DNA from: Chloroflexota bacterium | GTDB lineage: Bacteria; Chloroflexota; Anaerolineae; Anaerolineales; Anaerolineaceae | Reading direction: 5' to 3' | Assembly: GCA_009773005.1 (NCBI GenBank) | Contig: WOUT01000016.1 | Span: 1-50,639 of the forward strand | DNA length: 50,639 nucleotides | In this document: piece after piece, positions 15,756 to 24,878 of the stretch | Numbering within the stretch: the stretch's first letter is position 1 | Layout of the letters: each line of letters opens with the position of its first letter | Program-made: the position numbers and the translations under genes | Notes under the pieces: generated by a model | Told to the model about the DNA's origin: nothing | Database searches by the model: none | The model's input: the letters and a program-made list of their open reading frames with translations, nothing else

Positions 15756-15769
15756 CGATGTTTCCATCG
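15756..15769. promoter_or_regulatory. Small palindrome in the divergent promoter region (possible operator)
   Basis: CGATG (15756-15760) and CATCG (15765-15769) are separated by TTTC. The palindrome covers the position where a -35 box would lie for the plus-strand TATAAT at 15781, so a bound regulator could control the oxidoreductase-heparinase-GT4 arm. Confidence 0.4.
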
Positions 15770-15780
15770 TTAATATAGAA

Positions 15781-15786
15781 TATAAT
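15781..15786 (+). promoter_or_regulatory. -10 element for the plus-strand glycan operon
   Basis: TATAAT at 15781-15786 is followed by AAAGGTGAT and then ATG 15804. The expected -35 region is non-consensus and overlaps the CGATG/CATCG palindrome, which fits activator-dependent or repressed transcription. Confidence 0.45.
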
Positions 15787-15803
15787 CTGAGAAAGGTGAT
15801 CCC

Positions 15804-17951
15804 ATGAAGCAAATCTTGCAAAATATGCGTGACGGAAAAACATCTACAACAGATGTGCCAATGCCAGCAGTCAAGCAAAAAACAGCGCTCGTTCAAACAA
15901 GGGCATCCCTGGTTTCGGCAGGTACAGAACGCATGTTGGTGGAGTTCGCAGAAAAAAGTCTTGTCGGAAAGGCTGCATCCCGTCCGGACCTGGTCAGGCA
16001 AGTATTTGCCAAAGCCCGTCGGGAAGGAATTCTGCCAACCCTTTCAGCAGCGTTTACAAAACTTGATCAACCTATGGCACTCGGATATTCCTCTGCAGGG
16101 GTCATTGTGGAAGTTGGCGATGCACTGCAAGGCTTCAAACCCGGTGATCGGGTGGCTTGCGCCGGCGGGGGGTTTGCTGTCCATGCGGAGTACGGTGTGA
16201 TCCCGCAAAATTTGCTGACACACCTGCCAGATAATGTGGATTTTGAATCCGCAGCGTTTACCACCCTGGGTGCGATTGCGCTTCAGGGCTTCAGGCTGGC
16301 ACAGCCCCAACTTGGTGAAACGGTTTGCGTCATCGGGTTAGGTCTTTTGGGGCTGCTTTCTGCTGAAATTGCAAAAGCCGCTGGCTGCCGGGTTTTCGGG
16401 ATAGACCTCGATAAAGAACGCGTCACCCTCGCGAAAAGAATGGGAATCAACGCCGCTCATCGCGAAGGCTGCGAAGAAACCACCACAGCATTTACACAAA
16501 ACCGTGGATTTGATCACACACTGATCTGCGCCGATACCTCATCCAATGACCCGGTTGAACTGGCTGGTCACCTCGCCCGCGACCGGGGAATCATTGTTGC
16601 CGTTGGCGCAGTCGGGTTGGAAATTCCTCGAAAGATTTATTACGAAAAAGAACTTGATTTCAAGATCTCCCGTTCATACGGACCTGGGCGGTATGACCCG
16701 GCTTATGAAGAAGGCGGACAGGATTACCCGTTTGGCTATGTGCGTTGGACAGAAGGCAGAAACCTGGAAGCCTTTGTAGAGCTTCTGGCACAAAACAAGA
16801 TCAATGTCCGACCTTTGATCTCCCACCATTTTCCAATTGACGACGCCACCAGCGCATATGAACTAATCACTGGCAAGAAAAAAGAGCCCTTCCTCGGCGT
16901 ATTGTTATCATACCCTCAGTCTTTAGAAGTTGAACCGGTCCGCAAAATTCAAGTATCGGCTCGGGCTGCACAAACTGACAATATCCGTGTGGGGGTTTTA
17001 GGGGCAGGCAACTATGCCCAGGCAGTTTTCCTCCCGGCAGTGAAGAAAACCGGTAATGCTGAATTGGTTGGTATCGCCACCGCTTCAGGATTGAGCGCAA
17101 AACACGCCGCTCAGAAATTTGGTTTTCGGTTCGCTTCATCCAATGAGGAAGATATCCTTAATGAGGATGAGATCAACGCGGTCATCATCCTCACCCGTCA
17201 CCAGCATCATGCCCGGCAGGTGATCGCTGCTCTGAAGAATAAAAAATCAGTGTATTGTGAAAAACCTTTGGCAATTAATAAAACGGATCTCGCTGCCATT
17301 GAGGAACAATTATCGGAATCGGATAACCCCCTGTTGGCAGTTGGGTTCAACCGCCGGTTCGCCCCCTTTGCCATCCGGTTGAAAGAATTCCTGCACCCTC
17401 GCAGTGAGCCATTGGCCATCCATTACCGCGTGAACGCGGGCTTTTTGCCCTCCAATCATTGGCTGCACGATCCTCTTCAGGGCGGAGGCCGCATTATCGG
17501 GGAAGGCTGTCACTTTATCGATTTTCTGTCGTTCTTGACTGATTTATCCCCATTGAGTGTTTCTGCACACGCTTTGCCGGATGGTAACCAGTATCACAAC
17601 GATAACTGCGTGATTACCTTAAGTTATGCTGATGGCTCGGTGGGCACTATCACATATCTAGCGAATGGTAACAAGAATTACGCAAAGGAACGCCTTGAAG
17701 TATTTAGCGGCGGGAAGATCGGGGTTCTTGATGATTTTCGGTCACTTGAATTGGTCACAGATTCAAAACGCACAGTTTTTCATTCTCGCTTAAGACAAAA
17801 TAAAGGTCACCAAGCCTCCTGGAAAACGTTTATTGACGCTGTCTCACAAGGCAGTCCACCGCCAATCCCTTATGACCAATTGATCAGCGTGAGCACAGCC
17901 TGTTTCGCGGCTATGCAGTCGCTATTGACGGGCGAAGAGATTACACTTTAA
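15804..17951 (+). CDS. Bi-domain oxidoreductase (MDR/zinc-type dehydrogenase fused to Gfo/Idh/MocA)
   Basis: 715 residues, two Rossmann enzymes in one chain. Residues 1-380 are a medium-chain dehydrogenase with LGYSSAGVIVEVG, GDRVACAGGGFAVHAEY and the NAD-binding GLGLLGLLSAEIAKAAG. Residues 395-715 are a Gfo/Idh/MocA oxidoreductase with VGVLGAGNYAQAVFLPA and the catalytic-type YCEKPLA. Bi-domain proteins like this are regularly paired with a heparinase-like gene in exopolysaccharide clusters, as here with the gene 15 bp downstream. A role in making or modifying a nucleotide-sugar or uronate precursor is the usual proposal. The exact reaction is unknown. AAAGGTGAT precedes ATG 15804. Confidence 0.9.
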   Translation: MKQILQNMRDGKTSTTDVPMPAVKQKTALVQTRASLVSAGTERMLVEFAEKSLVGKAASRPDLVRQVFAKARREGILPTLSAAFTKLDQPMALGYSSAGVIVEVGDALQGFKPGDRVACAGGGFAVHAEYGVIPQNLLTHLPDNVDFESAAFTTLGAIALQGFRLAQPQLGETVCVIGLGLLGLLSAEIAKAAGCRVFGIDLDKERVTLAKRMGINAAHREGCEETTTAFTQNRGFDHTLICADTSSNDPVELAGHLARDRGIIVAVGAVGLEIPRKIYYEKELDFKISRSYGPGRYDPAYEEGGQDYPFGYVRWTEGRNLEAFVELLAQNKINVRPLISHHFPIDDATSAYELITGKKKEPFLGVLLSYPQSLEVEPVRKIQVSARAAQTDNIRVGVLGAGNYAQAVFLPAVKKTGNAELVGIATASGLSAKHAAQKFGFRFASSNEEDILNEDEINAVIILTRHQHHARQVIAALKNKKSVYCEKPLAINKTDLAAIEEQLSESDNPLLAVGFNRRFAPFAIRLKEFLHPRSEPLAIHYRVNAGFLPSNHWLHDPLQGGGRIIGEGCHFIDFLSFLTDLSPLSVSAHALPDGNQYHNDNCVITLSYADGSVGTITYLANGNKNYAKERLEVFSGGKIGVLDDFRSLELVTDSKRTVFHSRLRQNKGHQASWKTFIDAVSQGSPPPIPYDQLISVSTACFAAMQSLLTGEEITL

Positions 17952-17966
17952 ATTTCGCCCACCGGT

Positions 17967-19946
17967 TTGAGAGTGCAGTTGAACCCTATTTATAAACTCT
18001 TTTTCTTGACTAAGGAAATTGGTATTCCTCAATTGACGGAATATGCACTATATAAACTCGCAGAACGGACCGGGATTGTCGAACGGAATACACCCTCCCT
18101 TGGATTGCCCATTGAAAATGAAAAGTTGTTTGACCTAAAAAGCGTTCCCTTTCCAGTTTTCAAGATCAAAAAGAATAATCTGACTGGCTTCAACATTGAT
18201 ACGAAAAGTATTGTCACACATGCGGATTCAATCACAAAAGGGAATTTCCATCCTTTTAGCGGAGAACCGCAGCCATTTGCTTTTACTCAAACATTAAAAC
18301 CCCTTGAGCATTGGACGAGATATGGAGACTTAGTTGATGGTAAGGATATTAAATGGATTTGGGAGCCAGCGCGGTTTGCATGGTCTTTTATTCTCGCCCG
18401 CGCTTATCTAATAACTGGCGATGAACAATATCCAAAAACATTTTGGGATAAGTTCGCCGAGTTTGAACAATTCAACCCGGTCAACCTAGGACCCAATTGG
18501 TTGTCCGCACAGGAAGTCGCCATCCGTATCATCACCTGGGTGAATGTTTATCAGATTTTCAAAACTTCAAAACACACGACCGAGATTAATAGTAAAAAAC
18601 TTGCGATATCCGTTTGGCATCACGCCGCTCGCATCCCCCCCACATTGGCTTATGCCCGTTCGCAAAAAAACAATCATCAGCTGTCCGAAGCGCTCGGATT
18701 GATCGTTGCCGGATCAATTTTCTCGAATGGGTCACAAAAGGCAAAAAAATGGCTTGAGTTGGGAATTAATGAATTCAATTCAGGTCTGTTGAACCAAATC
18801 GAACCGGATGGAACCTATAGCCAGCACAGCGCGAATTACCACCGCCTGATGCTTCAAATCTCATTGATTTATTATGGCTATGCGAAATCTTTACGTGTAG
18901 AAATTCCGACCAAAGTGATCGAACGACTTGCAGCTGCGACCCGCTGGATGATCGCCCAGCTTGATCCTGTGAGCGGTAGGCTGCCAAATCTCGGGCATAA
19001 TGACGGCACTCTCCTGCTGCCCATGGGCACCTCCGAGTTTCGCGATTACCGCCCCACCGCACAAGCCGCCAGCCGAGCTTTTTTGGGTGCTGCCTGTCTG
19101 CCCCCCGGCCCATGGGATGAACTTTCTGTTTGGTTGGGATTGGATCTTGATGATAGCCAGGTGTCAGGACATTCAGTCACATCCCCTGCTGTTCACAAAA
19201 TTGGGACCAAAAATTGCTGGGCAACCCTGAGAGGCGTAAAATATCACGGACGCCCCGCTCACGCAGATCAACTGCATCTGGACTTATGGTGGAATGGAAC
19301 CAATATTACCCAAGACGCTGGGACTTTTTCTTATAATGAAGCACCTCCATGGGATAACTCGCTTTCTTCCACACTGGTTCACAACACGATTATGGTTGAT
19401 GAGCAAGATCAAATGGTTCGCGCCGGCAAATTCCTGTGGCTGGAACAAGCCCTTGCACTTTGGCTGCCCGTCCCCAAAACGAATACTCTCTGCGCAAGCC
19501 ACAACGGTTATCGAAGAAAAGGGATATCACATCAAAGAACTGTAGATTTTATTTCTGAACAGGAGATCCTGGTAACAGACTTACTTGAAATGAAACACTC
19601 AAACGAGAATCATCAGGTTGTGCTCCATTGGTTGCTGCCCGATTGGTCCTGGAAACTTAACGGGCAAACGATTCTTTTGGAACACAAGAAACATTGGGTG
19701 GGGTTGTCGATATTAGCGATAGATGTGAAAAATGGATACACGATCATCCCAACCGACTTCTCTGTAATTAGAGCTGGGAGTACGCTTCTCGGCAGCCGTA
19801 CCAATCCGATTTTAGGTTGGGTTTCTCACACATACGGGGTTAAGGAACCCGCGCTTTCGTTTTTAGCAAATTATTCAACCACAACATCAATCCAACTTAC
19901 AACTTGTTGGAAGCTAACCACAAGTGCGCCTGCCACGGAAAAATAG
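17967..19946 (+). CDS. Heparinase II/III-family protein (glycan lyase-like)
   Basis: 659 residues. The N-terminal half is an alpha-toroid, with RFAWSFILARAYLITGD, NNHQLSEALGLIVAGSIF and YSQHSANYHRLMLQISLIYY. The C-terminal half is a beta-sandwich starting near HADQLHLDLWWNGTNI and DAGTFSYN. The Asn-His, Tyr-His and His-Ala-Asp positions match polysaccharide-lyase active-site residues. There is no signal peptide, so it may act in the cytoplasm or on a lipid-linked glycan during synthesis. The start is uncertain: TTG 17967, GTG 17973 and TTG 17979 all have weak ribosome-binding sites. It lies between the bi-domain oxidoreductase and GT4 genes with 2-15 bp gaps, so the three form one operon. Confidence 0.87.
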   Translation: MRVQLNPIYKLFFLTKEIGIPQLTEYALYKLAERTGIVERNTPSLGLPIENEKLFDLKSVPFPVFKIKKNNLTGFNIDTKSIVTHADSITKGNFHPFSGEPQPFAFTQTLKPLEHWTRYGDLVDGKDIKWIWEPARFAWSFILARAYLITGDEQYPKTFWDKFAEFEQFNPVNLGPNWLSAQEVAIRIITWVNVYQIFKTSKHTTEINSKKLAISVWHHAARIPPTLAYARSQKNNHQLSEALGLIVAGSIFSNGSQKAKKWLELGINEFNSGLLNQIEPDGTYSQHSANYHRLMLQISLIYYGYAKSLRVEIPTKVIERLAAATRWMIAQLDPVSGRLPNLGHNDGTLLLPMGTSEFRDYRPTAQAASRAFLGAACLPPGPWDELSVWLGLDLDDSQVSGHSVTSPAVHKIGTKNCWATLRGVKYHGRPAHADQLHLDLWWNGTNITQDAGTFSYNEAPPWDNSLSSTLVHNTIMVDEQDQMVRAGKFLWLEQALALWLPVPKTNTLCASHNGYRRKGISHQRTVDFISEQEILVTDLLEMKHSNENHQVVLHWLLPDWSWKLNGQTILLEHKKHWVGLSILAIDVKNGYTIIPTDFSVIRAGSTLLGSRTNPILGWVSHTYGVKEPALSFLANYSTTTSIQLTTCWKLTTSAPATEK

Positions 19947-19948
19947 GT

Positions 19949-21175
19949 ATGCATATTCTCTTGATCCATCAAGCTTTTGCAGCGCTCAACGAACCTGGTG
20001 GCACCCGCCATCACGAGATCGCTAAATATCTTGTGAAACACGGCCATTCGGTCACAATCATCACCAGCTCGGTGAGTTACCTGACTGGAAAAACTAAAAT
20101 AAACTCGAACCCCTGGGTAAGCAAAGAACGACCGGAACCGGGGATCACCATCCTGCGGGCATTCACTTACTCTGCCCTCCACCGCAGCTTTTTTCACAGG
20201 ATCCTTAGTTTTTTCAGCTTCATGTTTTCATCCTTCATCATCGGATTAGGCGTTAAAAACGTGTCGGCTGTTTGGGGCACTTCCCCGCCCATTTTTCAGG
20301 GGTGGACGGCCTGGCTGTTAGCTTGTTTAAAACGCGTCCCATTTTTGTTTGAGGTTCGCGATCTTTGGCCTGCCTTCGCGATTGCCGTGGGTATATTAAA
20401 GAGCAAAATCCTGATATGGCTTTCGCTGTGGTTGGAGGCATTCTTATACAAACACGCGGATGAACTGGTCGTGAATTCACCCGGGTTTATTGAACACGTT
20501 ACGAGGCGCGGTGCAAAAAATGTCTCCCTCATTGAAAACGGGGTGGATTTGACTATGTTCGATCTTGAACAAAGCGGTAATGAATTCCGTAAAAAGCATC
20601 ATCTCGAGAATAAATTCGTTGTCCTTTATGCAGGCGCTCACGGCATTTCGAACGATCTTGAAGTCGTTTTATCCTCCGCGAAGATCACTCTGGATGATCC
20701 TGCTATTGTTTACATATTTGTGGGAGATGGAAAGGAAAAATCCAACCTTATTCAGCAGGCAGAGCAAAAACACCTGACGAATGTATGCTTTATTCCGCCC
20801 GTACCAAAAAATGAAATGAATGAAGTCTTTGGCGCAGCGGATGTCTGCGTTGCCATCTTAAAACCCATTGAGATGTACAAGACAACTTACCCGAACAAAG
20901 TGTTTGATTATATGGCTGCCGGAAAACCAGTCTTGTTATTGATTGATGGTGTGATCCGGGAGGTCATTGAAAAAGCAGACGCGGGAATCTTTATTGAACC
21001 AGGAAATGCCTCAGCCCTGGCTGCGCAAATCAAAATCCTGAAAGATAATTCAGATAAAACGAACCTCATGGGTCGACTAGGCAGAGAGTATGTCGACCTA
21101 CATTTCAACCGCGAGAAATTGGCTCAAAAGATCAATACTATTTTTTGCCAAATGACGAGGATAGATGAAAAGTAA
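19949..21175 (+). CDS. GT4 glycosyltransferase, WbuB-like
   Basis: 408 residues. ATG 19949 starts two bases after the previous stop codon. N-terminal features match WbuB-type GT4 enzymes ([20 protein letters not shown], then TSSVSYLTG). A central [15 protein letters not shown] and the nucleotide-sugar binding region [20 protein letters not shown] complete the GT-B fold. WbuB relatives transfer N-acetyl-fucosamine or related amino sugars to lipid-linked O-antigen or capsule precursors at the inner face of the membrane. The last 11 bases overlap the phoP-type response regulator gene, which ties glycan synthesis to the phosphate regulators. The exact sugar is unknown. Confidence 0.88.
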   Translation: MHILLIHQAFAALNEPGGTRHHEIAKYLVKHGHSVTIITSSVSYLTGKTKINSNPWVSKERPEPGITILRAFTYSALHRSFFHRILSFFSFMFSSFIIGLGVKNVSAVWGTSPPIFQGWTAWLLACLKRVPFLFEVRDLWPAFAIAVGILKSKILIWLSLWLEAFLYKHADELVVNSPGFIEHVTRRGAKNVSLIENGVDLTMFDLEQSGNEFRKKHHLENKFVVLYAGAHGISNDLEVVLSSAKITLDDPAIVYIFVGDGKEKSNLIQQAEQKHLTNVCFIPPVPKNEMNEVFGAADVCVAILKPIEMYKTTYPNKVFDYMAAGKPVLLLIDGVIREVIEKADAGIFIEPGNASALAAQIKILKDNSDKTNLMGRLGREYVDLHFNREKLAQKINTIFCQMTRIDEK

Positions 21176-21878
21176 GCTGTTGATTGTCGAGGATGAAAAA
21201 GCGCTGCGCGAAACCCTCGCTTATAACTTGACCAACGAGGGTTATGAAGTTGAGATTTGCGCGGATGGCATCAGTGCCCTTGAAGTTGCGAGGAAAACCT
21301 CCTTTGACTTGATCATGCTCGATATCATGCTGCCAGGTATGGATGGCTTTGAGGTGTGCAGGGTTTTGAGAACAGAAATGAATACACCGATCTTGATGCT
21401 CACCGCCAGAGATGATGAGATCGACCGCGTCGTGGGACTTGAAGTCGGCGCGGACGATTATATAGTCAAGCCTTTTTCAATGCGGGAATTGATCGCGCGT
21501 GTCAAAGCCATGTTACGCCGGGTGCGCATAATGCGAGAAGAGGCGACTATCATTCAAACTCCTGAGCCTTCATCAAAAGAGATCTTGCAGTTTGGCGATC
21601 TGGCGATCGATACCATCCGCCGCGAAGTACGGATGAGGAACAAAAATCTGGAATTGCAACCCAAAGAATACGAGTTGCTTTATTTTCTTGCCATTAATCG
21701 AGGGAGAGCAATGTCACGAGACAAAATCCTGGAAGATGTATGGGGATGGGATTATGTCGGAGAAAGCCGCACCGTGGATGTGCACATTAGATGGCTGCGG
21801 CAAAAAATTGAGACCGATCCGGCAAATCCTGCCAGGCTAGTCACAGTGCGTGGTTCAGGTTATCGTTTTGAGGGATGA
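21165..21878 (+). CDS. phoB: OmpR/PhoB-family response regulator, PhoP/PhoB-type
   Basis: 237 residues. Receiver domain with acidic pocket (IVEDE), phosphorylation site D53 ([10 protein letters not shown]), T80 and K102 (YIVKPF). C-terminal winged helix with [18 protein letters not shown] and the recognition region [16 protein letters not shown]. Adjacent phoR-type kinase and pst-phoU genes support control of phosphate uptake. The likely target is the set of 11-bp direct repeats before pstS. Its ATG overlaps the end of the GT4 gene by 11 bases, so it may be co-transcribed with the polysaccharide genes. The symbol rests on context, since phoP and phoB are interchangeable names here. Confidence 0.88.
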   Translation: MKSKLLIVEDEKALRETLAYNLTNEGYEVEICADGISALEVARKTSFDLIMLDIMLPGMDGFEVCRVLRTEMNTPILMLTARDDEIDRVVGLEVGADDYIVKPFSMRELIARVKAMLRRVRIMREEATIIQTPEPSSKEILQFGDLAIDTIRREVRMRNKNLELQPKEYELLYFLAINRGRAMSRDKILEDVWGWDYVGESRTVDVHIRWLRQKIETDPANPARLVTVRGSGYRFEG

Positions 21879-21880
21879 TC

Positions 21881-23665
21881 ATGAAAGGCTTATCTTACGT
21901 CCAAAAAACAGCAATTCCATATTTACTCCTGCTCGTAATAGTACTGGCAGGAATTGGTTTTACAACCTCTCTCTTCTTTGAAAGGTTTGTCCTCACCAGT
22001 TGGAAAGAAGAGTTAACTACCGAAGCATCATTGATCTCCGAGCAGCTTGATGAGCAATTGCTGAATCTTGATGCTTCTTATGATCTATCTCGACAAGTAC
22101 TAAAATTTTCCGAGATCACTGGCGACAGGGTAACTCTCATACTGGCTGACGGGACTGTGATCGCCGAATCTGATCACGACCTTGTGACTATGGAAAACCA
22201 CTTACAACGCCCGGAAGTACAAGCAGCCATTAATGGGAAAATAGAACCGACTATACGATTGAGCACGACCATGCACCAACGATATATTTACGTTGCTGCC
22301 GCGATTTATGACGGTAAAGTAGCAATCGGGGTTATCCGGCTCGCCAAGTCGTTGGCTTTATATGATGCCACAATTGCGCGTTTTCGGTTGATCCTTTACT
22401 TGGTTGCCGGTTGCAGCGCTATGATCGCTCTCCTCTTAATATTCATGCAATCTTCCAAAAAGTTTAATCCCTTGCGCAAGATCAGCGAAGAAATATACAC
22501 TATGTCTGAGGTCGGAGAACTAAAAACAATTGTTGGAGTAGACCGCAAAGACGAGATCGGGTTAGTTGTTTCCGCCCACAATTCTCTGGTCGAAAAGATC
22601 AACTTTCAGATCCAAACCTTGCAAAATGAACAAACCAAACTTTCTGCGATCCTGTCCAACATGACCGATGGGGTGATATTAGTCAACGCGGACGGGATCG
22701 TAACACTAATCAACACCTCCGCTCAAAGGCTATTCAATGTAATACGACAAACCACTGACGGTGTTTCTCTGATTGAGGTAGTGAGGCAGCACCAAATTGT
22801 TGAACTCTGGAAGCAAACGCTTCAATCCGGAAAAACCCAAAGCGCCACAATTCAAACCTCCCTGGACAAGGATAACATTCAAGTAATTGCCTCAATTTTG
22901 GGCCCTGTCCTGCCTGGTGAAGTTTTGTTGTTATTTCAAGACCTCACCCTCCTTCGCAAACTAGAAACCGTTCGTAAAGATTTCATCAGCAATATCTCGC
23001 ACGAATTACGGACTCCACTGGCCTCATTAAAAGCGTTGACCGAGACGCTGCAAAACGGCGCTCTTCATGATCCTGCCGTATCAAACCGGTTTTTGCTGCA
23101 AATGGATGAAGAAATCGATAACCTTACTCAGATCGTGCAAGAGTTGCTGGAGCTCTCAAAGATCGAATCCGGTCGAGTTCCGCTAGAAAAAAAACGTACC
23201 TCTGCACACGAAATTGTCTCTCGTCCTGTTGAAAGGATGAAATTACAGGCCGAACGCGCCGGCATTACACTCGAGACGATACTGCCAGCAGAATTACCAA
23301 ACCTTGATGTCGACCTCACCAAAATTCATCAAGTGTTCATGAATCTGATCCATAACGCGATCAAGTTCACTCCGCCTGGTGGAAGGATCAGTGTAGCCGC
23401 GCAACTTCAAACAGATTCAGTCGTTTTTAGCATCGCAGACTCAGGCACTGGAATACTACCCAACGACTTGAAGAGGGTCTTTGAACGCTTCTATAAATCA
23501 GACCGCTCGAGGTCAGGCGGAGGAACAGGACTTGGTCTTTCTATTTCCCGGCACATTGTTGAAATCCATGATGGGAAGATTTGGGCTGAAAGCACTCCGG
23601 GAGAAGGAAGCACCTTCCACTTTTCCATCCCGATAACAAGCGGAAACGACAACAAAAATTCCTGA
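21881..23665 (+). CDS. phoR: PhoR-type sensor histidine kinase
   Basis: 594 residues. ATG 21881 has GAGGG at six bases. ATG 21875 forms an ATGA overlap with the regulator and is the alternative. Layout: membrane segment 1 (about 10-32), extracytoplasmic sensor, membrane segment 2 (about 167-188), HAMP, a PAS domain (SNMTDGVILVNADGIVTLIN), HisKA with H374 in FISNISHELRTPL, and an HATPase with NLIHNAIKFTPPGG and GGGTGLGLS. It phosphorylates the neighbouring response regulator. The longer sensor region differs from the short-loop PhoR of enterobacteria and resembles the Gram-positive type. PhoU and PstSCAB downstream are the expected partners for phosphate sensing. Confidence 0.88.
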   Translation: MKGLSYVQKTAIPYLLLLVIVLAGIGFTTSLFFERFVLTSWKEELTTEASLISEQLDEQLLNLDASYDLSRQVLKFSEITGDRVTLILADGTVIAESDHDLVTMENHLQRPEVQAAINGKIEPTIRLSTTMHQRYIYVAAAIYDGKVAIGVIRLAKSLALYDATIARFRLILYLVAGCSAMIALLLIFMQSSKKFNPLRKISEEIYTMSEVGELKTIVGVDRKDEIGLVVSAHNSLVEKINFQIQTLQNEQTKLSAILSNMTDGVILVNADGIVTLINTSAQRLFNVIRQTTDGVSLIEVVRQHQIVELWKQTLQSGKTQSATIQTSLDKDNIQVIASILGPVLPGEVLLLFQDLTLLRKLETVRKDFISNISHELRTPLASLKALTETLQNGALHDPAVSNRFLLQMDEEIDNLTQIVQELLELSKIESGRVPLEKKRTSAHEIVSRPVERMKLQAERAGITLETILPAELPNLDVDLTKIHQVFMNLIHNAIKFTPPGGRISVAAQLQTDSVVFSIADSGTGILPNDLKRVFERFYKSDRSRSGGGTGLGLSISRHIVEIHDGKIWAESTPGEGSTFHFSIPITSGNDNKNS

Positions 23666-23669
23666 ATTC

Positions 23670-23713
23670 TTAACCAACTGTTAACAAACCATTTTTCTCT
23701 CCTTAACCTTCTA
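23670..23713 (+). promoter_or_regulatory. Candidate Pho box array: 11-bp direct repeats before pstS
   Basis: Four consecutive 11-base units start at 23670, 23681, 23692 and 23703. Three begin with TTAAC (TTAACC, TTAACA, TTAACC). The third unit is degenerate. PhoB/PhoP-family regulators bind 11-bp-spaced direct repeats of TTAACA type, so this fits the adjacent response regulator. The last unit overlaps an AACCTT-CT-AAGGTT palindrome and lies 38 bp before the pstS start codon, where an activator replaces a -35 box. Confidence 0.7.
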
Positions 23714-23750
23714 AGGTTACGATAAGAACATACATAAAAGGAGAAGAAAA

Positions 23751-24806
23751 ATGCGTTCAAAAAATATTTTGTTGGTTGTAAGTGTTGTGATAATGGCTGC
23801 ATTTGTTTTATCAGCGTGTGCCAACACCGTCACGCCTACCGCAGCCCCTGTTGTTAAGACAGAAGCCTCCGTTGTTGGAACAGAGGAACCAACCGCTGTT
23901 CCCACCGAAGCTGGAATCCTGCCGGAAGTTGATCCTTCCAAAGTTACTGGAGACATTATCTCTGCTGGCAGCTCTACTGTATATCCGCTGAGCGAAGCCA
24001 TCCAAAAACTGTTCGAACAGGAAGGCTACACTGGACAACACACCCTTTCCTCTATCGGCAGCGGTGGTGGATTTGAGCGCTTCTGCAAAACTGGCGAGAC
24101 CGATATCTCTAACGCAAGCCGTGCAATTAAAAGCTCCGAAGTTGAAGGGTGCGCCGCACTCACCCGCACACCGATCGAATTCCGTGTTGGAACCGATGCG
24201 ATCGCGATCGTCGTTAGCAAAGAGAACACCTTTCTCACAAATGTCACTTTGGCAGAATTGGGGATGATTTTCTCTGACAAAGCCGAAAAATGGTCTGATG
24301 TGAATCCCGTCTGGCCAAATGAAAACATTCTTCGCTTCACCCCTGGCACTGACAGCGGTACCTTCGACTTCTTCACTGAAGTTGTAATCCAGAAACCTCA
24401 GGAGTTTAAAACCCTTGACGAAGCCAAAGCAATTGTGCTTGCTGCGAAGAATCTTCAAACCAGCGAAGATGACAACACTCTCGTTCGAGGTGTAGAGGGC
24501 AGCCCCTACGCAATCGGATACTTCGGGTTCGCTTACTACCAGAATCAGGCTGAAAAATTGACGGCAGTATCTCTTGAAGGCGTCTCTCCTTCCTTTGAAA
24601 CCGCTGAAGATGGCAGCTACAAGCTCTCCCGCCCGCTTTTCATCTACTCAGATGCCTCCATCATCAAAGCCAAACCCCAGGTTGGAGCGTACATCAACTT
24701 CTTCCTGACCCGTGTCAATGAAGTCATCGGTGAAGTAGGTTACTTCCCTGCCAGTGAAGCGGCTTTAGAAGAAGCCAAGATGAAATTGGCAGAAGCCCTA
24801 AAGTAA
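23751..24806 (+). CDS. pstS: Phosphate-binding lipoprotein PstS
   Basis: 351 residues. AAAGGAG precedes the ATG. Signal peptide with lipobox LSAC and Cys23, a Thr/Pro/Val linker to about residue 60, then the PstS fold. Motifs include ISAGSSTVYPLSEAIQKLFE, the phosphate-binding loops IGSGGGFERFC and DISNASRAIK, and FTPGTDSGTFDFF. It captures phosphate outside the membrane and delivers it to PstCA. The Pho-box repeats upstream explain induction at low phosphate. A stable hairpin follows before pstC, so pstS can be expressed more strongly than the transporter. Confidence 0.95.
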   Translation: MRSKNILLVVSVVIMAAFVLSACANTVTPTAAPVVKTEASVVGTEEPTAVPTEAGILPEVDPSKVTGDIISAGSSTVYPLSEAIQKLFEQEGYTGQHTLSSIGSGGGFERFCKTGETDISNASRAIKSSEVEGCAALTRTPIEFRVGTDAIAIVVSKENTFLTNVTLAELGMIFSDKAEKWSDVNPVWPNENILRFTPGTDSGTFDFFTEVVIQKPQEFKTLDEAKAIVLAAKNLQTSEDDNTLVRGVEGSPYAIGYFGFAYYQNQAEKLTAVSLEGVSPSFETAEDGSYKLSRPLFIYSDASIIKAKPQVGAYINFFLTRVNEVIGEVGYFPASEAALEEAKMKLAEALK

Positions 24807-24821
24807 GATCACTTCCCTCCA

Positions 24822-24854
24822 GGAGATTGGCTGACAGAATGTCGGCCAATCTCC
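24822..24854 (+). terminator. Attenuating or stabilising hairpin between pstS and pstC
   Basis: A 15-bp stem with one G-T wobble, 24822-24836 against 24840-24854, has a GAA loop. Only ATCTCTAT follows, not a T-run. Such intercistronic hairpins after pstS are known to protect the upstream mRNA or partly stop transcription, keeping pstS levels above pstCAB. Confidence 0.65.
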
Positions 24855-24867
24855 ATCTCTATAACTG

Positions 24868-24873
24868 GATAAT
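24868..24873 (+). promoter_or_regulatory. -10-like element directly before pstC
   Basis: GATAAT ends five bases before GTG 24879 and no ribosome-binding site is present. This is the same geometry as at 5655 and 31881, so a leaderless secondary start for pstCAB-phoU is possible. Confidence 0.35.
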
Positions 24874-24878
24874 CTGAC

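Noticed and set aside
23811-24458. Minus-strand open frame of 215 codons over pstS
   Set aside because: It is antisense to a gene with unmistakable PstS motifs. Its length follows from the codon use of pstS.
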